Made by a program: the position numbers and the translations under genes. Positions 1 through 11,570 of a stretch of 64,000 nucleotides of DNA are shown piece after piece (the stretch's first letter is position 1; every line of letters begins with the position of its first letter). Source of the DNA: Anaeromyxobacter oryzisoli. GTDB lineage: Bacteria > Myxococcota > Myxococcia > Myxococcales > Anaeromyxobacteraceae. The DNA is taken from contig NZ_JALCZA010000006.1 in the NCBI RefSeq assembly GCF_022690765.1, positions 62,001 to 126,000 of the forward strand. The letters are read 5' to 3'. Below the pieces are notes generated by a model. The model searched no databases. It was not told where the DNA came from and was given only the letters and a program-made list of their open reading frames with translations.

Positions 1-2475
1 CGCCGGCATGCGGATGAGCATGCCCCCGTTGGTGATGAGCATCACCTCCTCGGCGTCGGTGACCCGCGCCGCGGCCACCACCGGACCGTTTCGCTCGGTG
101 GTCTTGATGGTGATGGTGCCCTTGCCGCCCCGGGTCTGCACCCGGTACTCGGCGAGCTCGGTCCGCTTCCCGTAGCCGTTCTGCGTGACGGTGAGGATCG
201 TCGGCGACGGCTCGCCTTCCTTCGGGACGGCGATCGCCTCACCGGCGACGACCGCGTCGTCCGGCTCGAGGGTGACGCCCTTCACGCCGTACGCGGTCCG
301 GCCCATCACGCGCACGTCCGACTCCTCGAACCGGATCGCCATCCCGTGCGCGGTGGAGAGGAGCACGTGGCTCGTCCCATCCGTGATCCGCGCCGCGATG
401 AGCTCGTCGCCCTCCTCGATCCCGAGCCCGATGATGCCCGCCGCCCGCGGCCGGGCGAACTGGTCGAGCCGGGTCCGCTTGATGACGCCCTTGCGCGTCA
501 CCATGAACACGAACTCGCCCGTGGCCGGGCCGGCCTCCGCCTTCTCCTCGGCCCCGCCGGGCGCCTCGACCTCGGCCGGCTCCTCGCCGCCCGCGGAGGG
601 CGGCTCCGGCAGCCGCCGCACCGGCAGGATCGCCGCGACCTTCTCGCCCGGCGCTAGCTGGACGAGGTTCACGATCGGCTTCCCCTTGGCGGTGGGGCCC
701 GCCTGCGGGATCTCGTGCACCTTGAGCCAGTACACCTTCCCCTTGTCGGTGAAGACGAGCAGGTAGCTGTGCGTCGAGGCGACGAAGAGGCTCTCGAGGA
801 AGTCCTCGTCCCGCGTCGCGGCGCCGGTCCGCCCGCGGCCGCCGCGCTTCTGCGCGCGGTAGAGGGTCACCGGGTTCCGCTTCACGTAGCCGAGGTGCGA
901 GACGGTGACGACCATCTCCTCCTCGGCGATGAGGTCCTCGGTGGAGAGGTCGTTCACCTCGCCCTGGATCTCCGTCCGGCGCTCGTCGGCGAAGAGCTCC
1001 CGCACCTCCTTCAGCTCGCCGACGATGACGTCCATCATCACCTTCTCGGAGGCAAGGATCTCCTTCAGGCGCGCGATGAGCCGCTGCACCTCGGCGAGCT
1101 CGTCCAGGATCTTCTGGCGCTCGAGGCCGGTGAGGCGCTGGAGCTGCATCTCCAGGATCGCCTTCGCCTGGAGCTCGGAGAGGCCGAACCGCTCGATGAG
1201 CCCGTCGCGGGCCGAGTCGCGATCCTTGGCCTTCTTGATGAGCTCGATGATCTCGTCGATGTGGTCGAGCGCGATCTGGAGGCCGAGCAGGATGTGCTCG
1301 CGCTCGCGCGCCTTGCGGAGCTCGTAGCGGGTCCGCCGCGTCACCACGTCGCGCCGGTGCGCGACGAACCGCTCGAGCAGCTCCTTCAGCGTGAGGACCC
1401 GCGGCTGCCCGCCGTCGATGGCGAGCATGATCACGCCGAAGCCCGTCTGCATCTGCGTGTGCGTGTACAGGTTGTTCAGCACGACCTGCGCGACCGCATC
1501 GCGCTTCAGCTCGATGACGATGCGCATCCCCTCGCGCGAGGACTCGTCGCGGAGGTCGCTGATCCCCTCGAGCCTCTTCTCGCGGACGAGCTCCGCGATG
1601 TGCTCGACGAGCTTCGCCTTGTTGACCTGGTAGGGGATCTCGGTGACGACGATCGCCTCGCGCTCGGTCTTCGGGTGCACCTCGACCGACGCGCGGGCGC
1701 GGACCTGGATCGTCCCGCGCCCCTTCTCGTACGCCGCGCGGATGCCGTCCCGCCCGAGGATGATGCCCGCCGTCGGGAAGTCCGGCCCCGGGACGAAGCG
1801 CATCAGCTCGGCGACGGTCGCCTTCGGGTTCCCGATCAGGTGGATCGCCGCGTCGATCACCTCGCCCATGTTGTGCGGCGGGATGTTCGTCGCCATGCCG
1901 ACCGCGATGCCGGCCGAGCCGTTGACGAGCAGGTTGGGGAAGCGGGTGGGGAGGACCTTCGGCTCGAGGATCGAGTCGTCGAAGTTCGGGGACCAGTCGA
2001 CCGTGTCCTTGTCGATGTCGGCGAGGAGGAAGTCGGCGAGCCGCTCGAGGCGGCACTCGGTGTACCGGTACGCGGCGGCCGGGTCGCCGTCCACCGAGCC
2101 GAAGTTGCCCTGGCCGTCGACGAGCGGGTAACGGAGGTTCCAGTCCTGGGCGAGCCGGACCAGCGCGTCGTAGACGGAGGAGTCGCCGTGCGGGTGGTAC
2201 TTCTTCAGGACCTCGCCGACGACGCCGGCGCACTTGGAGTAGCGCTTGTTGTAGTGCAGCCCCTCCGTGTGCATCGCGTACATCACGCGCCGGTGCACCG
2301 GCTTCATGCCGTCGCGCACGTCGGGGAGCGCGCGGCCGATGATGACCGACATCGAGTAGTCGAGATACGACTTGCGCATCTCCTGCTCGATGTTGACCTG
2401 CGCGCGGTGCCCGTCCCCCGGCGGCTGCGGGGGCGTCGCGCTGGGTGGCTGCGGGGGCTGGGTCTCTTCGGCCAT
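1..2475 (-). CDS. gyrA: DNA gyrase subunit A (3' end beyond left edge)
   Basis: 825 codons of a GyrA, the DNA breakage-reunion subunit of gyrase (partner GyrB is encoded near 20-22 kb). The start is the ATG at 2475 ([11 protein letters not shown]), giving a proline-rich leader before the winged-helix domain. Visible motifs are [29 protein letters not shown] and the catalytic-tyrosine region [15 protein letters not shown]. The C-terminal wrapping domain contains two glycine-rich blocks, [10 protein letters not shown] and [12 protein letters not shown]; the second is like the GyrA box and favours GyrA over ParC. An acidic, alanine/proline-rich insertion ([15 protein letters not shown]) sits between C-terminal blades. 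The reading frame is open to base 1, so the last part of the C-terminal domain is missing. Confidence 0.95.
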   Translation of the reverse strand, partial: MAEETQPPQPPSATPPQPPGDGHRAQVNIEQEMRKSYLDYSMSVIIGRALPDVRDGMKPVHRRVMYAMHTEGLHYNKRYSKCAGVVGEVLKKYHPHGDSSVYDALVRLAQDWNLRYPLVDGQGNFGSVDGDPAAAYRYTECRLERLADFLLADIDKDTVDWSPNFDDSILEPKVLPTRFPNLLVNGSAGIAVGMATNIPPHNMGEVIDAAIHLIGNPKATVAELMRFVPGPDFPTAGIILGRDGIRAAYEKGRGTIQVRARASVEVHPKTEREAIVVTEIPYQVNKAKLVEHIAELVREKRLEGISDLRDESSREGMRIVIELKRDAVAQVVLNNLYTHTQMQTGFGVIMLAIDGGQPRVLTLKELLERFVAHRRDVVTRRTRYELRKAREREHILLGLQIALDHIDEIIELIKKAKDRDSARDGLIERFGLSELQAKAILEMQLQRLTGLERQKILDELAEVQRLIARLKEILASEKVMMDVIVGELKEVRELFADERRTEIQGEVNDLSTEDLIAEEEMVVTVSHLGYVKRNPVTLYRAQKRGGRGRTGAATRDEDFLESLFVASTHSYLLVFTDKGKVYWLKVHEIPQAGPTAKGKPIVNLVQLAPGEKVAAILPVRRLPEPPSAGGEEPAEVEAPGGAEEKAEAGPATGEFVFMVTRKGVIKRTRLDQFARPRAAGIIGLGIEEGDELIAARITDGTSHVLLSTAHGMAIRFEESDVRVMGRTAYGVKGVTLEPDDAVVAGEAIAVPKEGEPSPTILTVTQNGYGKRTELAEYRVQTRGGKGTITIKTTERNGPVVAAARVTDAEEVMLITNGGMLIRMPA

Positions 2476-2754
2476 CGGGAGCTCGGGTGGGGGGGTCTCG
2501 CGGTGGGCGGGCCGCTGCGGCTGGCCCTGGCGCGAAACTATGTTTGTAGCCGATTCTCCCTTTGGTTTCAATGCGTTTGCATATCACGCCCCCTTGGGAC
2601 GGGGCTCCCGGCGCGCCCCGCGCCCGGGTCCGCCACGCGTCGCGCGCGGACGCCGGCGAGCGGCCGCCCGCCACCGCCACGCTGGGGGGCGAAGGGGTCA
2701 CGCGCGGCGATCGCCCTGGCCAGCGCTCCGCGCAGCCGAAGAGACCGCGAGAGA
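2476..2754. other. intergenic leader of gyrA
   Basis: About 280 bases between the gyrA start and the ATP-synthase terminator. It contains an unusually A/T-rich patch for this genome around 2536-2590, a plausible location for the gyrA promoter. No clear -35/-10 pair, tRNA or small gene was found. Confidence 0.4.
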
Positions 2755-2798
2755 GCCGAAAAGCAGCGCGGGGAGGGCGCCTGGGCACCCTCCCCGCG
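2755..2798 (-). terminator. intrinsic terminator of the atp operon
   Basis: A 15-bp stem with one mismatch pairs 2767-2781 with 2784-2798, with a very tight loop. Read on the minus strand it is followed by a short T-rich run (CTTTT). It lies directly downstream of atpC and upstream of gyrA, so it probably separates the two transcription units. Confidence 0.8.
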
Positions 2799-2825
2799 AT
2801 CGGGAGCGTCGCTGGAGCGTGACGC

Positions 2826-3224
2826 CTAGCTACCGGCCACGCGGAGGCGGGCGGCGGCGCGCTTCACCCGGGCGGACTCGGCGCCGTAGCCCTCGTCCTG
2901 CTCGGTGAGCGCGAGGAGCCGGTCCTGCGCCTCCTCGAAGGTCTTCCGAGCCCGGGCGACGTCGATGTCCGCGGCGGCCTCGGCCGTGTCGGCGAGCACG
3001 ATCACCTTGTTGTCGGCGACCTGGAGGAACCCGCCGCCGACGGCGTAGTGGTGCTCGCGCCCGCCCTCGAGGTAGGTGAGCCGACCCGGCTCGAGGGCCG
3101 TCATGAAGGGCTCGTGGTTCAGGCGGATGCCGAACCCGCCCAGCACGCCGGGCGCGCGCACCTCGTCCACGGTGACCGAGAGGACGCGCCGCTCCGGCGT
3201 GACGATGTCGAGGGTGAGCGCCAT
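2826..3224 (-). CDS. atpC: ATP synthase F1 epsilon subunit
   Basis: 132 aa, normal for the epsilon subunit, which sits on the gamma stalk and couples rotation to catalysis and can inhibit ATP hydrolysis. The N-terminal beta-sandwich is recognisable (LDIVTPERRVLSV, then the GILPNH-like segment FGIRLNHEPFMTAL and YAVGGGFLQV). The C-terminal two-helix part (ARARKTFEEAQDRLLAL) is basic and alanine-rich. It is the last gene of the minus-strand operon atpH-A-G-D-C and starts 3 bases after atpD ends, so translation is probably coupled. A strong hairpin terminator follows. Confidence 0.95.
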   Translation of the reverse strand: MALTLDIVTPERRVLSVTVDEVRAPGVLGGFGIRLNHEPFMTALEPGRLTYLEGGREHHYAVGGGFLQVADNKVIVLADTAEAAADIDVARARKTFEEAQDRLLALTEQDEGYGAESARVKRAAARLRVAGS

Positions 3225-3227
3225 CGG

Positions 3228-4685
<1,458 letters not shown>

Positions 4686-4696
4686 TCAAACGACCG

Positions 4697-5572
4697 TTAC
4701 TTGAGGGCCTCGGCGCCGCTCACGATCTCCATGAGCTCCTTCGTCACGAAAGCCTGGCGGGCGCGGTTGTACTGGAGGCTGAGCGACGTGATCATCTCCT
4801 CGGCGTTCTTGGTCGCGGACTCCATCGAGCTCATCCGGGCGCCGTGCTCCGACGCGGCGGACTCGAGGAGGGCGCGCCACACCTGCATGGAGACGTGCCG
4901 GGGGAGGAGGTCGGCGAGGAGCGCGTCGCGCGACGGCTCGTACTTGAAGTCGATCGACGCGCCGGACGCGTCGGCCTCGGCGGCGGTCTGGATGGGGAGG
5001 AGCTGGACCACCACCGGCTTCTGCGAGATGGCGCTCTTGAACTCGTTGTAGGCGAGGAAGACCGCGTCCACCTCGCCAGCGAGGTAGCGCTCCTGGTACT
5101 CGCGGGAGAGCGCCTCGGCCTTCTCGAACGTGAGGTGGGTCTGGACGCCGGTGAAGTCCTTGCGGACCTCGATCTTGCGGGCGCGGAAGTATTCGCGCCC
5201 CTTCTTGCCGACGGTGGACACCGCGACCTGCTCGAACCGCTCGGCGCTCTCGACCAGGAACCGCTGCACGCGCCGGCAGATGTTCGAGTTGAAGCCGCCG
5301 GCGAGGCCGCGGTCGCTCGTGATGACGACCACCTCGGCCCGCCGCTCGGCCCGCGCCGCGAGGAGCGGGTGCGCCGTGGCCTCGGCCTGCGCCGCCCGCG
5401 CCGCGACGCGGCCGAGCGTCTGCTCGAGCAGCATCGCGTAGGGACGGGTCTTGAGGATGGCGTCCTGGGCGCGGCGGAGCTTCGCCGCGGACACCATCTT
5501 CATCGCCTTGGTGATCTGCCGCGTCGACTTGACCGAGCCGATGCGGTTGCGAATGTCGCGAAGGGAAGGCAC
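4697..5572 (-). CDS. atpG: ATP synthase F1 gamma subunit
   Basis: 291 aa central-stalk subunit that transmits rotation from the membrane ring to the catalytic hexamer. The family signature is at both ends: MPSLRDIRNRIGSVKSTRQITKAMKMVSAAKLRRAQ at the N terminus and SSMESATKNAEEMI...YNRARQAFVTKELMEIVSGAEAL at the C terminus, the two coiled-coil helices of the rotor. The central Rossmann-like domain includes VVITSDRGLAGGFNSNI. It lies between atpA and atpD in the usual bacterial order. Confidence 0.97.
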   Translation of the reverse strand: MPSLRDIRNRIGSVKSTRQITKAMKMVSAAKLRRAQDAILKTRPYAMLLEQTLGRVAARAAQAEATAHPLLAARAERRAEVVVITSDRGLAGGFNSNICRRVQRFLVESAERFEQVAVSTVGKKGREYFRARKIEVRKDFTGVQTHLTFEKAEALSREYQERYLAGEVDAVFLAYNEFKSAISQKPVVVQLLPIQTAAEADASGASIDFKYEPSRDALLADLLPRHVSMQVWRALLESAASEHGARMSSMESATKNAEEMITSLSLQYNRARQAFVTKELMEIVSGAEALK

Positions 5573-5596
5573 TCGAGACTCCTCGGAACCGCTTGA

Positions 5597-7129
<1,533 letters not shown>

Positions 7130-7175
7130 CGATGTCTCCGGAACTGCTTCGTTAGACGATTGCTGAAGAGGGTGA

Positions 7176-7715
7176 CTACTGCTTCAAGGTCTTGCGGAGG
7201 TCCTCGAGCTGCGTGCGGACCGAGCCGTCGTAGACGAGGCTGCCAACCTGGGCGACCACGCCGCCGAGGAGGGCGGGATCCACGGCGCGGTCGAGCAGCA
7301 CCTTCGCCCGGGTCGCCTGCGAGAGCTTGTCGGCGATCGCCTGGGCGGCCGCCACGTCGAGCGGAACCGCCGAGGTGATCTTCGCGCGGACGCGGCCGAG
7401 CTTCTGGTCGGCGAGCTCGCGGAAGGCATCGACGACGCCGCTCAGATACGTGAGCCGGTTCCGGTCGCCGAGGAGGAAGAGGAGGTTGGTCGGCTCGGGA
7501 TCGAGCCGAAGGGCGGACGCGAGCTGCTCCACGATCGCCCGCCGCTGCTCTCGAGAATAGACGGGGTTGGACAGGACATCGCGAAGGTCGGGCGACGCCG
7601 CGACGGCCTGCTCCAGCGCGAGGAGCGCATCGCTCCACGGCTCGACTCGACCCGTCTCAACGGCGAGGGCGAACAGCGCCTTGGCGTACCGCCGGGCAAT
7701 TGAACCCATGATCAT
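7176..7715 (-). CDS. atpH: ATP synthase F1 delta subunit
   Basis: 179 aa peripheral-stalk subunit linking F0 subunit b to the F1 head. The signature [14 protein letters not shown] is near the N terminus, [11 protein letters not shown] lies mid-protein, and the C-terminal domain ends with [36 protein letters not shown], all characteristic. The chosen start is the ATG at 7715, about 10 bases downstream of a GGAG; the ATG at 7709 ([10 protein letters not shown]) is equally plausible, and an upstream TTG/ATG extension to 7736 overlaps the likely ribosome site. First gene of the atpHAGDC operon. Confidence 0.93.
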   Translation of the reverse strand: MIMGSIARRYAKALFALAVETGRVEPWSDALLALEQAVAASPDLRDVLSNPVYSREQRRAIVEQLASALRLDPEPTNLLFLLGDRNRLTYLSGVVDAFRELADQKLGRVRAKITSAVPLDVAAAQAIADKLSQATRAKVLLDRAVDPALLGGVVAQVGSLVYDGSVRTQLEDLRKTLKQ

Positions 7716-7727
7716 AAGGGAGGCGCT

Positions 7728-7756
7728 CCGTAGCACGGTGTGGGTGTAGCGGTCAA
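7728..7756 (-). promoter_or_regulatory. candidate promoter of atpHAGDC
   Basis: On the minus strand TTGACC (7751-7756) is followed by a 17-base spacer and CTACGG (7728-7733). The -35 is good and the -10 poor, as is common in GC-rich genomes. It lies just upstream of the first gene of the operon. Confidence 0.35.
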
Positions 7757-7805
7757 GGGCTCTTCGCCCAGAACTTACGTGGACTTGGGCGCTCCGCGAT
7801 CCCGT

Positions 7806-7833
7806 TTGACAGCCCGCCCACCGCCCTTACGTT
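7806..7833 (+). promoter_or_regulatory. candidate promoter of the small heat-shock gene
   Basis: TTGACA at 7806-7811, 16 bases, then TACGTT at 7828-7833. It is 29 bases before the chosen hsp20 start. No CIRCE inverted repeat is visible, so the type of heat control cannot be told from sequence. Confidence 0.4.
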
Positions 7834-7861
7834 CGCCGAACCAAAAAGGAGGATGAAAATC

Positions 7862-8296
7862 ATGGCGATGCTCACAAGGCTTGAACCCTTCCGTGACCTC
7901 GCTCGGCTTCAGGACGAGATGTCTCGCATGTTCGACGATCGGCTGTACCGGGCCGGGGAATCGGTCGGCTGGACGCCCGCCTGCGACATTTACGAGGACG
8001 AGGAGGGCGTTACCCTTCGGTTCGACCTCGCCGGAGTGGAGCCGAAGGACGTGGACGTGCGGTTCGAGAACGGCGTCCTGACCCTGCGCGGGGAGCGGAA
8101 GCTCGAGCGGGAGGAGAAGCGCGAGAACTATCACCGCGTCGAGATGTCCTACGGGACCTTCACGCGCTCCTTCACGCTGCCGAGCACCGTGGACGCCGAG
8201 AAGATCCGGGCCGAGTCGAAGAACGGCATCCTCACCGTCGCCCTGCCGAAGAAGGCCGAGGCCAAGCCCCGCGCCATCCAGGTGAAGGTGTCCTGA
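7862..8296 (+). CDS. Hsp20/alpha-crystallin small heat-shock protein
   Basis: 144 aa ATP-independent holdase chaperone that binds unfolding proteins in the cytoplasm. The alpha-crystallin domain spans about residues 40-135, starting WTPACDIYEDEEGVTLRFDLAGV and including the conserved ENGVLTLRGER and the GILTVALPK signature. Domain length and the short N-terminal arm (LTRLEPFRDLARLQDEMSRMF) are typical of class A/IbpA-like proteins. The start at 7862 is chosen because AAGGAGG (7846-7852) sits 9 bases upstream; the ATG at 7853 touches the ribosome site. It is divergent from the atp operon and ends at a strong terminator. Confidence 0.93.
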   Translation: MAMLTRLEPFRDLARLQDEMSRMFDDRLYRAGESVGWTPACDIYEDEEGVTLRFDLAGVEPKDVDVRFENGVLTLRGERKLEREEKRENYHRVEMSYGTFTRSFTLPSTVDAEKIRAESKNGILTVALPKKAEAKPRAIQVKVS

Positions 8297-8352
8297 CGGC
8301 TCTGAGCGGCTCCGCTCCCGACGAGCGGACCGGGCTCTGCCCTCGGATACGG

Positions 8353-8391
8353 AAAGAGCGGGCCGCCCACACCGGGCGCCCGCTCTTTTTT
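8353..8391 (+). terminator. intrinsic terminator of hsp20
   Basis: An 11-bp perfect stem pairs 8353-8363 with 8378-8388, running into six T residues. It lies between the convergent hsp20 and bactofilin genes and serves the plus strand. Confidence 0.88.
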
Positions 8392-8415
8392 ACGTCAAAC
8401 GGACGCCGCGCCGCG

Positions 8416-8952
8416 TCAGGACTTGACCGCCGCGACGGGCGCCGGAAGCGGAGCAGGCTTCGACGAGCCTGAGCCCTTCTCGGTCCCTTCCATCTTGCAC
8501 TGACCCTCGAACGTGACGCCCTTCTCGATCATGAGCGAAGGGGTCTCGATGTTCCCGCGCATCTTGGCGGGGTGGTGAAGCTCGACCGCGTTCTTCGCGC
8601 GAACGTTCCCCGTGATCTCCCCGTGGACGATGACGGTCCCGCAGGTGATCTCCGCGGAGATCTTCGCGCCCTCGCCGACGACGAGGACGTCGTTCGTGAC
8701 GATCGTGCCGGTGAACTTGCCGTCGATCCGGACGGTCCCCTCGAACGTCAGCTTGCCTTCGAACTCCGACCCGCGGCCGAGGAGGGCATTCAGATCGCCC
8801 GAGACGGTGGGGACGGACGTCAGCTCTTCACGCTTCAGCATGGCCATGGAAATGGGCTCCTCGTTCCGAGATGGCTTCGGGGGCGTGGGCGCTGCCGGTG
8901 CGTCCGCGCCGGGGACCGGCGCCTCATCCCGCAGCTTGCTCCAGAAAGACAT
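8416..8952 (-). CDS. bactofilin (polymer-forming cytoskeletal protein)
   Basis: 178 aa. The central bactofilin/DUF583 right-handed beta-helix runs from about residue 50 to 150, with the repeating hydrophobic-glycine rhythm DGKFTGTIVTNDVLVVGEGA, ISAEITCGTVIVHGEITGNVRAKN and VELHHPAKMRGNIETPSLMIEKGV. N- and C-terminal tails are proline/alanine-rich. The start at 8952 (MSFWSKLRDE) has a GAGGAAGG ribosome site. Bactofilins self-assemble without nucleotides. In Myxococcus xanthus the BacNOP bactofilins scaffold ParA and parS-bound ParB near the cell poles; here the gene directly follows parB (about 76 bases), which suggests the same role. That functional link is inference. Confidence 0.93.
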   Translation of the reverse strand: MSFWSKLRDEAPVPGADAPAAPTPPKPSRNEEPISMAMLKREELTSVPTVSGDLNALLGRGSEFEGKLTFEGTVRIDGKFTGTIVTNDVLVVGEGAKISAEITCGTVIVHGEITGNVRAKNAVELHHPAKMRGNIETPSLMIEKGVTFEGQCKMEGTEKGSGSSKPAPLPAPVAAVKS

Positions 8953-9028
8953 CCTTCCTCGCTGGTGGTGACTGGGTGATCTCCCCAGTGCGATGTGTCC
9001 CCGGAATCGGGGACGGCGAACCCTACTG

Positions 9029-9919
9029 TTACGCTCCGATCTTGGCGAGTATTCCGTCGAGCTCGTCCAGGGAGGTGTACTCAATCTCGAGCCTTCCGGC
9101 GACCGCGGACTTGGGGAGGACGCGGCACTTCGCACCGAGCCTCCGCTGCAGGCGCTGGGAAAGGTCCTTGATCGCGGGCGAGTCCGTGGCGACGGCGGCC
9201 GCCCCCTTCTTCGCCGGCTTCTGGGTCAGGCCCCGGACCAGGGCCTCGGTCGCTCGCACGGAGAGACCCTCGCGGATGGCCCGCTGGGCCGTCTTCCGGA
9301 TCGCTTCCACGTCGTCCAGCCCGAGGAGGGCGCGGGCGTGCCCCATGTCGAGCTGGCCGCCACGCACCGCCTCCCGGACCTCCTCGGGGAGCTTGAGGAG
9401 CCGGAGCGCGTTCGCGACGGTGGAGCGCTCCTTGCCGACGCGCTTCGCGATCTCGTCCTGGGTGAGCCCGTGGTCCGAGACCAGGACGTCGTAGGCCTCC
9501 GCCTCCTCGATCGCGTTCAGGTCGGCGCGCTGGATGTTCTCGACGAGGGCGAGCTCGAACGCCTCGCGGTCGGTCGCCTCGCGGAGGATCGCGGGGACCT
9601 CCTTCAGACCGGCGCGCTGCGCCGCCCTCCAGCGGCGCTCGCCGGCGAGGATCCGGTACTTGCCGCCGGCCTTGCGGACCAGGATCGGCTCCACCACGCC
9701 GTGCTCCCGGATGGACGCGGCGAGCTCCTCGAGCTTCGCCTCCTCGAACCGCTTGCGCGGCTGCTCGGGGTTCCGCTCCACCGCCTCGATGGGAAGCGTG
9801 AGGAGGGTGCGCCCCGGGACCGCTGGCGGCTGGACCATCGCCACGCTCGCCGGCGGCGGCGCGTTCGAGAGCAGGGCCGCCATCCCTCGGCCGAGGGCAG
9901 GGCGGCGCTTCTCGGCCAT
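9029..9919 (-). CDS. parB: chromosome partitioning protein ParB
   Basis: 296 aa. The N terminus is basic (MAEKRRPALGRGMAALL). The CTPase/ParB N-terminal domain covers about residues 45-135 with the arginine patch GERRWRAAQRAG and VENIQRADLNAIEEAEAY. The helix-turn-helix (LTQDEIAKRVGKERSTVANALRLLKLP) is the parS reader, and the C-terminal dimerisation domain ends at LDELDGILAKIGA. It binds the parS sites upstream of parA and slides as a CTP-dependent clamp. It begins 2 bases after parA ends, so the two are co-translated. Length and motifs are those of chromosomal ParB/Spo0J. Confidence 0.97.
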   Translation of the reverse strand: MAEKRRPALGRGMAALLSNAPPPASVAMVQPPAVPGRTLLTLPIEAVERNPEQPRKRFEEAKLEELAASIREHGVVEPILVRKAGGKYRILAGERRWRAAQRAGLKEVPAILREATDREAFELALVENIQRADLNAIEEAEAYDVLVSDHGLTQDEIAKRVGKERSTVANALRLLKLPEEVREAVRGGQLDMGHARALLGLDDVEAIRKTAQRAIREGLSVRATEALVRGLTQKPAKKGAAAVATDSPAIKDLSQRLQRRLGAKCRVLPKSAVAGRLEIEYTSLDELDGILAKIGA

Positions 9920-9921
9920 CG

Positions 9922-10701
9922 TCACGCAACACCTCCGTGCACGCCGAAGCGGTCCGTCACCTCGCGGGCGAGCTCGAGGTAGCTCTGACAGCCCTTCGAC
10001 GTGACGTCGTAGAGCAGGATGGGCTTGCCGTGGCTGGGGGCCTCCGAGAGCCGCACGTTCCGGGGGATGACGGTCTTGAAGACCTGGTTCTCGAACGTGC
10101 GCCGGATCTCCTCCGCCACCTGGTTCGAGAGGTTGTTCGGCGAGAACATGGTGAGGACGATGCCGTCCACGATGAGATCCGGGTTGGCGCTCGCGCGGAC
10201 CAGCTCGATCGTCTTGAGGACGTCCGCGAGCCCTTCCAGTGCGTAGTACTCGCACTGGAGCGGGATCACCACCCCCTTCGCGGCGACCAGGCCGTTCAGC
10301 GTGAGCAGGCCCAGCGACGGCGGGCAGTCGATGACCACGAATTCGTAGGACGGAGCGAGGACGTCCACCGCCCGCTTCAGCCGGTACTCGCGGTGCTCGA
10401 GCTCCGCGAGCTCGAGCTCTGCGCCGACGAGGTGCCGGGAAGCGGGCACCAGGTCGAGGAACTTGAGCTCCGTCTTCCGCACCGCATCGGCGATGGGGAG
10501 CTCGTCCACCAGCACCTCGTAGATCGACTTCTCGGACTCGTCGCGGCGCACGCCGAGCGCGCTCCCCGCGTTGCCCTGCGGATCGACGTCGATGAGAAGC
10601 GTCCGGCGCTCCGCTGCCGCGAGCGAGGCGGCGAGGTTCACCGCGGTGGTGGTCTTGCCGACCCCGCCCTTCTGGTTGGCGATCGTGATGATCCGGCTCA
10701 T
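9922..10701 (-). CDS. parA: chromosome partitioning ATPase ParA
   Basis: About 259 aa. The deviant Walker A KGGVGKTTTAVNLAASLA is at the very N terminus (MSRIITIANQKGG), with switch/Walker B segments FVVIDCPPSLGLLTLNGLVAA and EYYALEGLADVLKTIE. There is no N-terminal DNA-binding extension, so this is a Soj/ParA-Ib chromosomal type. It moves ParB-parS complexes through nucleoid-gradient ATP cycling. The ATG at 10701 gives the family-standard N terminus; in-frame ATGs at 10710 and 10716 would add a few residues. It is followed by parB and a bactofilin. Confidence 0.96.
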   Translation of the reverse strand: MSRIITIANQKGGVGKTTTAVNLAASLAAAERRTLLIDVDPQGNAGSALGVRRDESEKSIYEVLVDELPIADAVRKTELKFLDLVPASRHLVGAELELAELEHREYRLKRAVDVLAPSYEFVVIDCPPSLGLLTLNGLVAAKGVVIPLQCEYYALEGLADVLKTIELVRASANPDLIVDGIVLTMFSPNNLSNQVAEEIRRTFENQVFKTVIPRNVRLSEAPSHGKPILLYDVTSKGCQSYLELAREVTDRFGVHGGVA

Positions 10702-10823
10702 CGGACCCATTTCCATGGGGGGCTGATCCCCCGGCGACGTGTCGTGCACCGTTGTGACCCCATTCCCGTGACGGGCGGCCTGGAGGGCCGCGACGGGAGG
10801 AGGATGCCCGATCCCTCTGACAG

Positions 10824-10841
10824 ACGTTCCACGTGGAACGT
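10824..10841. promoter_or_regulatory. parS site 1
   Basis: The core GTTCCACGTGGAAC (10826-10839) lies in an 18-base perfect palindrome ACGTTCCACGTGGAACGT. It matches the conserved bacterial parS and lies about 125 bases upstream of parA. Confidence 0.95.
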
Positions 10842-10873
10842 CTCGAAGCGGCGTCGAGCGGAGAGGGGACGAC

Positions 10874-10887
10874 GTTCCACGTGGAAC
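10874..10887. promoter_or_regulatory. parS site 2
   Basis: A second perfect GTTCCACGTGGAAC, 48 bases centre-to-centre from site 1. Confidence 0.95.
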
Positions 10888-11114
10888 ATCGTTCGGTTTT
10901 CCAGGCCGCGACCCGCGCCCCGCCCGCCTCCCGTCTCCCGGAACGCCCCAATGATCCGTCCGCCTCTCGAACGACGGGGATACGGCCTACGGCAATCGCT
11001 CCCGGCCGGCTGCCAGGCCATGAGACGCCGGTGACGGCCACGGGCTCGGCTCGCGCGGGCCAGTGCCTGGCTTCTGGCGAGACGGAGACGGCTCCGCTAC
11101 GTGCGGCGTTACGC

Positions 11115-11385
11115 GTACCTGATGGCGACACCCACTCGCCTCGAGCTGCTGCAGCGCATGCTGCCTGCCTGCGCCGCCAGACTCCTCCCTGCGCTGCTCG
11201 CCCTTCGATTCCGGCGCGCAGCGCGCGCCGGAGCCTGTCCTGAGCGGAGCTGCCGCAGGCAGCGGAGTCGAAGGGCTCAGGGCGAACGGAACTTCGAAGC
11301 GCCTGCGCTGCTCGGTCGTCGTGTGCCCACGCTCGGCGACGGCGTCGTGTGCCTCGCGACGCACAACGCAAGAGGGGCCTAATCC
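11115..11385 (+). repeat. dispersed intergenic repeat, copy A
   Basis: This stretch matches, in opposite orientation, the region 55298-55480. Shared blocks include GATGGCGACACCCACTCGC, GCTGCCTGCCTGCGC, CAGACTCCTCCCTGCGCTGC, GCCTGCGCTGCTCGGTCGTC and GTGTGCCTCGCGACGC. Copy A is longer because a REP-like segment (11201-11290) interrupts it. Both copies are intergenic. Translated, both give a similar short peptide start (MATPTR, then ELL and LPAC), but the frame breaks around the insertion, so coding is doubtful. Confidence 0.85.
11201..11290. repeat. REP-like palindromic segment inside copy A
   Basis: Imperfect inverted repeat: CCCTTCGATTCCGG at the left end pairs with GAGTCGAAGGG at the right end; inner arms include GGCGCGCAGCGCGCGCC and GCTGCCGCAGGCAGC. 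The outer TTCGA...TCGAAGGGCTCAGGGCGAACGG form resembles REP elements common in GC-rich genomes. It is absent from the copy at 55.4 kb, consistent with insertion. Confidence 0.65.
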
Positions 11386-11538
11386 ACCGCTCTCGCGACC
11401 AGCCGCCGGACGTCGCCAGCCTGCGCTCCAGTTCCGGTACGTCTCGTGATGCTCAGCGCCTGCGAGCGTGTGGCGAGAGGCGCGAGCCACGAGGACTCGG
11501 ACGGACTCCTCGGCCTCACCGGTACCGCTGCGGCACCT

Positions 11539-11570
11539 GGGGCTCGTGTTCCACGTGGAACGTGAGCCCC
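11539..11570. promoter_or_regulatory. parS site 3 inside a larger inverted repeat
   Basis: GTTCCACGTGGAAC at 11548-11561 is flanked by GGGGCTC (11539-11545) and its reverse complement GAGCCCC (11564-11570), so a 32-base dyad surrounds the core with two mismatched pairs on each side of the core. Confidence 0.93.

Noticed and set aside
239-2788. 849-codon minus-strand frame over gyrA
   Set aside because: Arg/Pro/Ala-dominated shadow of the real gyrA frame, with no domain.
715-2829. 704-codon plus-strand frame antisense to gyrA
   Set aside because: Rich in Asp, Val, Leu and Arg from reversed GC-rich codons, with no known fold; gyrA itself is unmistakable.
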